From: Candidatus Kuenenia stuttgartensis
GTDB taxonomy: Bacteria > Planctomycetota > UBA1135 > UBA2386
Reading direction: 5' to 3'
Assembly (NCBI GenBank): GCA_945861365.1
Contig: CAMAUH010000293.1
Location: 1-5,828 of the forward strand
DNA length: 5,828 nt
A program made the position numbers and the translations under genes. A model generated the notes under the pieces. That model was not told the DNA's origin. It was given only the letters and a program-made list of their open reading frames with translations, and made no database searches. This document shows, piece after piece, positions 1 to 5,828 of the stretch (the first letter of the stretch is position 1; each line of letters opens with the position of its first letter).

Positions 1-1
1 C

Positions 2-424
2 CTGCAGGCGGCGCGCGACGCGGGCCTCGATGTGCTGGTCGACAACCGCTACGCGGGGCCGACCGTCGGCGACGCCAAGAACGCGGCCCTGCAGATGGCC
101 GACAGCCTGAAGGCCGCGCAGGGCGTGTTCTGCAGCAACGAGTCGGCGACCGTCGGCATGCTGCAGGCGCTCGAGCAACTGGGCCTGACCGGCAAGGTCC
201 GCCTGGTCGGCTTCGACAGCTCGCCGCCGCTGGTCGACGGTCTGCAACGTGGTGGCATCGACGCCTTGGTGGTCCAGGACCCGCGCCGCATGGGCGAACT
301 GGCGGTGCAGAGCCTGGCCGAACTGCTCGCCGGCAAGACCGTGGCGCCGCGCATCGACACCGGCGCGCGCCTCGCCACCGGCAAGAACATGCACGAGCCC
401 GACATCGCGCGCCTCCTGCAATGA
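2..424 (+). CDS. Sugar-type ABC transporter substrate-binding protein, C-terminal part (5' end outside window)
   Basis: This is the last 140 residues of a periplasmic binding protein of the ribose/xylose/galactose type (Peripla_BP_4, LacI-like fold), which would deliver a sugar or related small molecule to the permease encoded next. The frame is open from base 2, so the start codon, signal peptide and first lobe lie upstream of the window; an internal ATG at 32 is not the real start. Visible family hallmarks are a stretch reading FCSNESATVGMLQALEQLGL, followed by VRLVGFDSSPPLVDGLQRG (the hinge/second-lobe pattern 'GFDSS...L..G'), and then the VVQDPRRMGELAVQSL helix near the C-terminus that is typical of RbsB-like proteins. 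The stop TGA (422-424) overlaps the permease ATG, so the two are translationally coupled. The substrate cannot be told from this fragment. Family assignment is secure; sugar specificity is inference. Confidence 0.88.
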   Translation: MQAARDAGLDVLVDNRYAGPTVGDAKNAALQMADSLKAAQGVFCSNESATVGMLQALEQLGLTGKVRLVGFDSSPPLVDGLQRGGIDALVVQDPRRMGELAVQSLAELLAGKTVAPRIDTGARLATGKNMHEPDIARLLQ

Positions 425-1506
425 ACGGCGGCCTCCCCCGCCTGCTGCGCGGCAGCGGCCCGCTGCTGGGCCTGATCGCGACCTATGCGCTGTTCGCGCT
501 GACCGCTGGCAGCAACTTCACCAGCATCGGCAACCTCGAACTGATGTTGCTGCAGACCGCCGTCGTCGGCATCGCCGCGATCGGCGCGACCTGGGTGATC
601 CTCAGCGGCGGCATCGACCTGGCGGTCGGCTCGACCATCGCGGTCAGCGCCATGGTCGGCGCGCTGGCCCTGCGCAGTGGCGCCAGCTGGTGGAGTGCCA
701 TGGGCATCAGCGCGGTGGTCGGCGGCAGCATCGGCTTCGCGATCGGCACGCTGGTCACCGGCGCGATGGCGCGCACGCTGCTGACGCTGGCCGGCGGCGG
801 GATCGCGTTCCTGTCGGCGGCCGACACGTCGCCGCTGTTGCGCACCGCGATCACGCTCGCCGCGGGGGCCGCCGCCTGGCGGCTGTCGCGCCGCGTCACC
901 TGGTCGCTGCCGCTGTCGCCGTTCATCGTGACGCTCGGAGCCTTCGGCGCGCTGCGCGGGCTCGCCAAGGGCCTCGGCGGCAACCAGCCGGTCTACTTCC
1001 CGCGCAACGACGCCCTGGCCAGCTGGATGCTGCCCGGCGACCTGTGGCTGGCGCCCGGTGTGTGGCTGCTGCTGGCGGCGACCGCCGCCGCCGCGGTGCT
1101 GCTGCGGCGCACGGTGTTCGGCCGCCACGCGCTCGCCTTCGGCGCCAACCGCCAGGCAGCCCGCCTCGCCGGCATCGACACCACGCGCATCGAAGTCAGC
1201 GTCTATGCGATCGCCGGCGTGTGCAGCGGCATCGCCGGCACCTTGCAGCTGTCATTCCTGTCGATGGGCGACCCGACCACCGCGCAGGGCCACGAGCTGA
1301 AGGCGATCGCGGCGGCGGTGATCGGCGGCGCGTCGCTCGCCGGCGGCAGCGGCTCGATGTTCGGCACGCTGGTCGGCGCGCTGGTGATGACCGTCGTCGA
1401 CAACGGCTGCACGAAGCTGGGCTTGGACAACTGGGTGCAGGAGATCGCGACCGGCGCGATCATCGTTGGCGCGGTGGCCCTCGACCGCTGGCGCCAGCGC
1501 AAATAA
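421..1506 (+). CDS. RbsC-type ABC transporter permease with an extra central segment
   Basis: A 361-residue inner-membrane permease of the BPD_transp_2 (RbsC/XylH/AraH, CUT2-like) family, which forms the channel for the binding protein encoded just upstream. Family motifs are clear: WVILSGGIDLAVGSTIAVSA at about residues 58-77, SPFIVTLGAFGALRGLAKG at 166-184, and the cytoplasmic loop that contacts the ATPase, starting ELKAIAAAVIGGASLAGGSG at about 292. Hydrophobic segments run throughout (for example near 12-30, 43-85, 93-113, 166-185, 208-227, 259-277, 340-356). The start is the ATG in the ATGA overlap with the preceding gene; no good Shine-Dalgarno precedes it, fitting translational coupling. 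The protein is about 40 residues longer than E. coli RbsC (321). The excess lies between about 112 and 163, where one or two additional hydrophobic stretches and an arginine-rich turn precede the conserved SPFIVTLG motif. The ATPase is not in view and is presumably upstream. Confidence 0.9.
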   Translation: MNGGLPRLLRGSGPLLGLIATYALFALTAGSNFTSIGNLELMLLQTAVVGIAAIGATWVILSGGIDLAVGSTIAVSAMVGALALRSGASWWSAMGISAVVGGSIGFAIGTLVTGAMARTLLTLAGGGIAFLSAADTSPLLRTAITLAAGAAAWRLSRRVTWSLPLSPFIVTLGAFGALRGLAKGLGGNQPVYFPRNDALASWMLPGDLWLAPGVWLLLAATAAAAVLLRRTVFGRHALAFGANRQAARLAGIDTTRIEVSVYAIAGVCSGIAGTLQLSFLSMGDPTTAQGHELKAIAAAVIGGASLAGGSGSMFGTLVGALVMTVVDNGCTKLGLDNWVQEIATGAIIVGAVALDRWRQRK

Positions 1507-1513
1507 GGCATTT

Positions 1514-1529
1514 TGCCCGCATCCGGGCA
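1514..1529 (+). terminator. Small G+C-rich hairpin just after the permease gene
   Basis: TGCCCG (1514-1519) pairs perfectly with CGGGCA (1524-1529) across a CATC loop, eight bases after the permease stop codon. Its position suggests a 3' end for the transporter transcript. There is no T-tract after it on the plus strand (the TTTT lies before it), so it is not a canonical intrinsic terminator; it may be a weak terminator or an mRNA-stabilising stem. Confidence 0.3.
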
Positions 1530-1553
1530 GCAGGACTGAGCGAATTGCGCACT

Positions 1554-1586
1554 ATACCGCATATCGACCAAGACTAGCTGCGGTAT
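1554..1586. promoter_or_regulatory. Perfect 8+8 inverted repeat in the boxC upstream region (candidate operator)
   Basis: ATACCGCA (1554-1561) is repeated exactly in inverse orientation as TGCGGTAT (1579-1586), with 17 bases between the arms and about 25 bases between arm centres. It lies in the gap between the transporter and boxC, about 67 bases before the boxC start, in a locally A+T-richer patch of an otherwise G+C-rich sequence. That is where a promoter and operator for the box genes would be expected. TATCCT (1584-1589), overlapping the right arm, could serve as a -10 element but has no convincing -35 partner. I see no TGCA repeats of the kind described for BzdR/BoxR operators. A repressor or activator site is inference; the symmetry is seen directly. 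It could also be an RNA hairpin. Confidence 0.4.
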
Positions 1587-1652
1587 CCTGCTTGCCTTCC
1601 CCCACCGAGGTCGGCACACTGCGCGCCCCATTTTCCGAGCTCCCAACGCGGC

Positions 1653-3275
1653 ATGACCGACTTCAACCGACACCCGAGCAGCTACCACCACTGGCAACTC
1701 CAGATCGATGGCGACGTCGCGCACCTGCGCATGAACGTCGACCCGGCGCACCCCTACAAGCCGGGCTATGAGCTGAAGCTGAACAGCTACGACCTCGGGG
1801 TCGACATGGAGCTCGCGGATGCCGTGCAGCGGCTGCGCTTCGAGCACCCGAAGGTGCGCGTCGTGGTGGTCGGCAGCGCACAGGAGCGCGCGTTCTGCGC
1901 CGGCGCCAACATCTGGATGCTGGCGGAGAGCACGCACCCCTTCAAAGTGAACTTCTGCAAGTACACCAACGAGACGCGGCTCAGCCTCGAGGACGCGAGC
2001 CGGAACTCGGGCCTGAAGGCGCTGTGCGCGATCAACGCAGCGTGCGCCGGCGGCGGTTACGAGCTGGCGCTGGCCTGCGACGAGATCCACCTCGTCAACG
2101 ACAACAACTCGGCGGTGTCGCTGCCCGAAGTGCCGCTGCTCGGCGTGCTGCCCGGCACCGGCGGCCTGACGCGCATCGTCGACAAGCGCAAGATCCGCCG
2201 CGACCGCGCGGACGTGTTCTGCACGATGGCCGAAGGCCTGCGCGGCAAGCGCGCCCTGTCGTGGGGCTTCGTCGACGCGATCTGGCCGAAGTCGCAGTTC
2301 ACCGACAAGGTGCAGACGCGCGCGAAGGAACTCGCGGCGAAGTCGCCCAGCGCAGCGAAGCAGGGCATCACGCTGGCACCGATCCACGCCAAGGTCGATG
2401 GCGGCAAGTACAGCTACCAGCACGTGCAGCTCGAAGTGAACGCCGAGACGCGCACGGCGATGCTGACCGTCAACGGCCCGAGCGGCCCGCAGCCGAAGAC
2501 CGGCGCCGAGTACGAGCAGGCCGGCTGCTCGGCGTGGGCGCTGCAATGCTGGCGCGAACTCGACGACGCGCTGCTGCAGCTGCGCTTCGACCACGAGCAG
2601 GTCGGCCTGATCGTGCTGAAGACGCGCGGCGACCGCGCGGCGATCCTGCAGGTCGAGAAGGACCTGTTCGCCAACCGTTCGCACTGGCTCGCCAACGAGA
2701 TCCTGCTGCAGATGGCGCGCACGCTGCGCCGCTTCGACCTGATGGCGCGTTCGCTGTACGCGATGGTCGATGGCGAGGCCTGCGCCGCCGGCGCGTTCTT
2801 CGAACTGACGATCGCCTGCGACCGCGTCTACGCGCTCGACAGCGACAAGGTGCAGTTCGTGGTCGGCCCGCTCAGCAACGGCGCCTTGCCGATGAGCCAC
2901 GGCCTGACCCGCCTGCACAACCGCTTCCTGGCGCAGCCGGCGCACGGCCAGCAGCTCGCCACCGAGCAGCCGACGCTGACCGCCGCCGAGGCCGACGAGC
3001 AGGGCCTGTGCACCTACCTGCTGGACCCGGTCGACTGGAGCGACGACACGCGCATCGCGATCGAAGAGCGTTCGTCGCTGTCGCCCGACGCGCTGACCGG
3101 CATGGAAGCCTCGCTGCGTTTCGGCGGCGCCGAGAACTGCGACAGCAAGATCTTCGGCCGCCTCAGCGCCTGGCAGAACTGGATCTTCACGCGCCCGAAC
3201 GCGACCGGCGACGAAGGCGCCCTGACCCGCTACGGCGCGCCCGAGAGCGCCAAGTTCGACTGGCGCCGCACCTGA
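1653..3275 (+). CDS. boxC: Benzoyl-CoA-dihydrodiol lyase / 2,3-epoxybenzoyl-CoA dihydrolase BoxC
   Basis: BoxC acts in the cytoplasm in the second ring-cleaving step of the aerobic benzoyl-CoA pathway: it adds water to 2,3-epoxybenzoyl-CoA and opens the ring to 3,4-dehydroadipyl-CoA semialdehyde plus formate. The 540-residue protein has two crotonase-like halves (about 15-245 and 255-480), close to the usual BoxC length of roughly 550. Characteristic BoxC segments are KPGYELKLNSYDLGVDMEL (36-54), FCAGANIWML (81-90), the oxyanion-hole loop CAGGGYELALACDEI (131-145), and SLPEVPLLGVLPGTGGLTR (156-174), whose Glu159 sits where crotonases place a catalytic acid. The C-terminus carries SPDALTGMEASLRF (477-490) and IFGRLSAWQNWIFTRPNA (500-517), typical of BoxC and not of ordinary enoyl-CoA hydratases. 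The ATG at 1653 gives the expected N-terminus (HPSSYHHWQLQIDG); its ribosome binding site is weak. boxB follows after 38 bases, so the two are one operon. Confidence 0.96.
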   Translation: MTDFNRHPSSYHHWQLQIDGDVAHLRMNVDPAHPYKPGYELKLNSYDLGVDMELADAVQRLRFEHPKVRVVVVGSAQERAFCAGANIWMLAESTHPFKVNFCKYTNETRLSLEDASRNSGLKALCAINAACAGGGYELALACDEIHLVNDNNSAVSLPEVPLLGVLPGTGGLTRIVDKRKIRRDRADVFCTMAEGLRGKRALSWGFVDAIWPKSQFTDKVQTRAKELAAKSPSAAKQGITLAPIHAKVDGGKYSYQHVQLEVNAETRTAMLTVNGPSGPQPKTGAEYEQAGCSAWALQCWRELDDALLQLRFDHEQVGLIVLKTRGDRAAILQVEKDLFANRSHWLANEILLQMARTLRRFDLMARSLYAMVDGEACAAGAFFELTIACDRVYALDSDKVQFVVGPLSNGALPMSHGLTRLHNRFLAQPAHGQQLATEQPTLTAAEADEQGLCTYLLDPVDWSDDTRIAIEERSSLSPDALTGMEASLRFGGAENCDSKIFGRLSAWQNWIFTRPNATGDEGALTRYGAPESAKFDWRRT

Positions 3276-3302
3276 GCGCCACGCCCCGCATTCCCACGAC
3301 TG

Positions 3303-3308
3303 AAGGAA
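3303..3308 (+). promoter_or_regulatory. Ribosome binding site of boxB
   Basis: AAGGAA lies five bases before the ATG at 3314 in the short boxC-boxB gap. It is the only clear Shine-Dalgarno in the window. It fixes the boxB start against the much longer upstream extension of the same open frame through boxC. Confidence 0.75.
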
Positions 3309-3313
3309 CTCCC

Positions 3314-4732
<1,419 letters not shown>

Positions 4733-4776
4733 TCCGGCCGCCGACGCACGACCGATCCCCTACGCATCACTCACAG

Positions 4777-4801
4777 CGGTCCACGCACCTTGCGTGGACC
4801 G
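4777..4801 (+). terminator. Strong hairpin between boxB and the ferredoxin gene
   Basis: CGGTCCACGCA (4777-4787) is exactly complementary to TGCGTGGACCG (4791-4801) across a CCT loop: an 11-bp perfect stem 44 bases after the boxB stop. A G-T pair (4776/4802) can extend it. It is followed by TTCGCATT rather than a true T-run, so it may be an inefficient terminator, a processing signal or a 3'-end stabiliser that sets the ferredoxin at a different level from boxCB. It covers the GTG at 4794, which argues against that codon as the ferredoxin start. Confidence 0.55.
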
Positions 4802-4823
4802 TTCGCATTCCGAGCGCTCCGCG

Positions 4824-5159
4824 ATGACCAATCGACTCTGTTACGTCTGTGAAGGCGGCGACTGCACCGAGAAGGGCAGCGGCGACGTCTTCGACAAGCT
4901 CCGCGACCTGATCAAGAAGTTCGATCCCGACCAGCAGAAGGTCAAGGTCCGGCGCTACCCGTGCTTCGGCGCCTGCGACCAGGGCATCAACGTCACCCTG
5001 TATCCCGACAAGATCTTCTACAGCAAGGTGACCGAGGCCGACCTGCCGGCGATCGCCGCGCACATCGAGGGCAAGGCGGAACCGGTCAAGCACCTGACCG
5101 GCAAGTGCCAGCCCGACGTCGAGCAGATCATCTGGGACATGCTCGACAGTCCCTACTAA
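4824..5159 (+). CDS. Thioredoxin-like [2Fe-2S] ferredoxin
   Basis: A 111-residue cytoplasmic electron carrier of the thioredoxin-like [2Fe-2S] ferredoxin family (related in fold to the NuoE C-terminal domain). The cluster motif is readable: Cys9-x4-Cys14 in the N-terminal segment CYVCEGGDCTEKGSG, then Cys47-x3-Cys51 in RYPCFGACDQGINVTLYPD. Cys6 and Cys95 are additional and are the less likely ligands. A central charged helix (VFDKLRDLIKKF, 22-33) and the C-terminal VEQIIWDMLDSPY fit the usual length and end of these proteins. The ATG at 4824 is preferred over an in-frame GTG at 4794, which falls inside a stable hairpin; neither has a convincing ribosome binding site. The gene lies 91 bases after boxB on the same strand and is the last gene before a convergent neighbour. 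Delivering electrons to BoxB is a reasonable guess from context, but such ferredoxins have varied or unknown partners. Confidence 0.88.
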   Translation: MTNRLCYVCEGGDCTEKGSGDVFDKLRDLIKKFDPDQQKVKVRRYPCFGACDQGINVTLYPDKIFYSKVTEADLPAIAAHIEGKAEPVKHLTGKCQPDVEQIIWDMLDSPY

Positions 5160-5168
5160 GGGACGCGA

Positions 5169-5309
5169 GGTCGGGGGCCTGCCCCGCCTGCGTTGGAGCC
5201 GACGACCGCAGCGGTCGCGGCTCAACGGCGAAGACGGTGGCTGCGTTCCTTCCCGCGGGGTCCGTGTCCGCACGGGTGGAGGATTCTCGAGTCGTACCGG
5301 CCCCCGACC
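5169..5309. repeat. 11-bp perfect inverted repeat bracketing the convergent intergenic region
   Basis: GGTCGGGGGCC (5169-5179) recurs as its exact reverse complement GGCCCCCGACC (5299-5309). One copy lies just after the ferredoxin stop and the other just after the stop of the minus-strand gene, so both transcripts carry the same GGTCGGGGGCC shortly downstream of their stop codon. The region between holds the hairpin at 5191-5227 and smaller stems (CGGGG/CCCCG at 5172-5186; CCGTG/CACGG at 5262-5275 with a TCCG loop). No gene is seen here. Confidence 0.5.
5191..5227. terminator. Long hairpin between convergent genes, candidate bidirectional terminator
   Basis: CGTT(5191-5194)-GAGCCG(5196-5201)-CGACCG(5203-5208) pairs with CGGTCG-CGGCTC-AACG (5212-5227) over a CAG loop. 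This makes 16 base pairs with two single-base bulges (G5195, A5202) in the left arm. Its place between two genes reading towards each other is where transcription should stop from both sides. There is no T-tract on either strand, so it is not a textbook intrinsic terminator; it may act with Rho or simply protect 3' ends. Confidence 0.45.
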
Positions 5310-5310
5310 C

Positions 5311-5828
5311 TCACGGGATGATCGTGACGCCGACCGGCTGGCTCCAGGTCTTGATCGTGTACTGGAAGGCGGGGTCGAACGTGATGCCGCCCACGTACGT
5401 GGTGAGGCCGATCGTCCAGCTGAGGTTGGGGATCGAGAACACTGCCTGCGCCTGGCCGGCACCGTTCAACGTGACCCAAGTCGGCGCGAGGAACGGATTG
5501 CCGATCCACGCATTCTGGAACAGGAAGTCGTTGTTGAGCGGCAGCACCCGCAGGCCGCCGAGGTCGATGCCGGGCGACGTGCCGAGCGACCAGCCGAAGA
5601 ACGCCTGCTTGCCGCCATCGCCGGGACTCACGTACGTGAAGGTCACCGCGGTGCCGACGCTGCCCGTGCCGACCTTGGTCAGCGACGGTGCGGTGCCATT
5701 CGGTTCGAGCAGCACGTCGACATCGACCGGCACGTCGTAGCTCGTCACCGTGATCGGCACGGTGCGGCTCTGGTGGCCAGCGGCCGCGAACGTGACGTTC
5801 CAGCTGCCGAGCGGCAGCCACAGGCCGT
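5311..5828 (-). CDS. C-terminal part of a probable secreted beta-sandwich protein (5' end outside window)
   Basis: The frame on the minus strand is open from the window edge to a TGA at 5313-5311, giving the last 171 residues of a larger protein. I do not recognise a named family. The first 42 or so visible residues (LPLGSWNVTFAAAGHQSRTV and on to VDVDVLLEP) read like the end of a carboxypeptidase-regulatory or PEGA-like beta-sandwich module. The rest is rich in Gly, Thr, Val and aromatic residues with alternating hydrophobics, has no cysteine, and includes SPGIDLGGLRVLPLNNDFLF and, near the end, YTIKTWSQPVGVTIIP. That pattern resembles C-terminal domains of extracellular proteins I associate with Planctomycetota and Myxococcota. 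A GTG at 5760-5758 could start a shorter protein, but coding-like sequence continues upstream of it, so I take the gene as truncated. It converges on the ferredoxin gene and is unlikely to be functionally linked to the box genes. Confidence 0.72.
   Translation of the reverse strand, partial: GLWLPLGSWNVTFAAAGHQSRTVPITVTSYDVPVDVDVLLEPNGTAPSLTKVGTGSVGTAVTFTYVSPGDGGKQAFFGWSLGTSPGIDLGGLRVLPLNNDFLFQNAWIGNPFLAPTWVTLNGAGQAQAVFSIPNLSWTIGLTTYVGGITFDPAFQYTIKTWSQPVGVTIIP

Noticed and set aside
249..1577. A 442-codon plus-strand frame overlapping the binding protein and permease
   Set aside because: Arg/Ala-rich out-of-frame translation with no motif; it is a shadow of the permease and binding-protein genes.
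1545..1589. A sigma70-type promoter using TTGCGC (1545-1550) with TATCCT (1584-1589) or TATACC (1553-1558)
   Set aside because: The spacing is 33 or 2 bases rather than about 17, so the elements do not form a credible pair.
2024..3313. In-frame upstream extension of boxB through boxC, which could suggest a fusion protein
   Set aside because: The extension translates to Arg/Ala-rich nonsense while boxC is intact in another frame. The ATG at 3314 has a good ribosome binding site and gives the canonical BoxB N-terminus.
4794..4823. GTG at 4794 as an alternative, ten-residue-longer ferredoxin start
   Set aside because: It lies inside the right arm of the 4777-4801 hairpin and would add MDRSHSERSA, which is unlike the N-terminus expected before the first cysteine motif.
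4767..5462. A 231-codon minus-strand frame opposite the ferredoxin
   Set aside because: It spans the hairpin-rich intergenic region and is antisense to a clear [2Fe-2S] ferredoxin; no recognisable domain.
5222..5821. A 199-codon minus-strand frame overlapping the right-hand gene
   Set aside because: It is in a different frame from the coherent beta-rich protein at 5311-5828 and its translation is Arg/Gly/His-rich without structure.

Overview
The window is a gene-dense, high-G+C (about two thirds G+C, judged by eye) stretch of bacterial chromosome with strong G/C preference at third codon positions. Five protein-coding genes are supported, two of them cut by the window edges. The best recognised genes are boxC and boxB of the aerobic benzoyl-CoA ('box') pathway, known mainly from Beta- and Alphaproteobacteria and from scattered other aerobes. 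The right-hand gene is a secreted-type beta-sandwich protein of a style I associate with Planctomycetota or Myxococcota. I therefore do not assign a genus or phylum.

Layout. At 2-424 (+) lies the C-terminal end of a sugar-type (LacI-like fold) periplasmic substrate-binding protein. Its stop overlaps the start of an RbsC-type ABC permease (421-1506, +) by an ATGA overlap, so the two are almost certainly co-translated. A 146-base gap (1507-1652) holds a small hairpin and a perfect 8+8 inverted repeat, and is the only plausible place for a box promoter or operator in view. Then come boxC (1653-3275, +), boxB (3314-4732, +, with a clear ribosome binding site) and, after a strong 11-bp hairpin, a small thioredoxin-like [2Fe-2S] ferredoxin (4824-5159, +). 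A 151-base convergent intergenic region rich in hairpins separates this from the 3' end of a minus-strand gene (5311-5828, -).

How the genes fit together. BoxB is the diiron oxygenase that makes 2,3-epoxybenzoyl-CoA from benzoyl-CoA. BoxC is the lyase that hydrolytically opens the epoxide and releases formate, giving 3,4-dehydroadipyl-CoA semialdehyde. BoxB needs electrons, classically from the flavin/iron-sulfur reductase BoxA. No boxA is seen here; a small [2Fe-2S] protein occupies the next position and the operon then ends against a convergent gene. Whether that ferredoxin feeds BoxB is the most interesting open point. The sugar-type ABC transporter upstream is probably a separate transcription unit. 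No RNA gene, mobile element, CRISPR array or wholly new system was seen.
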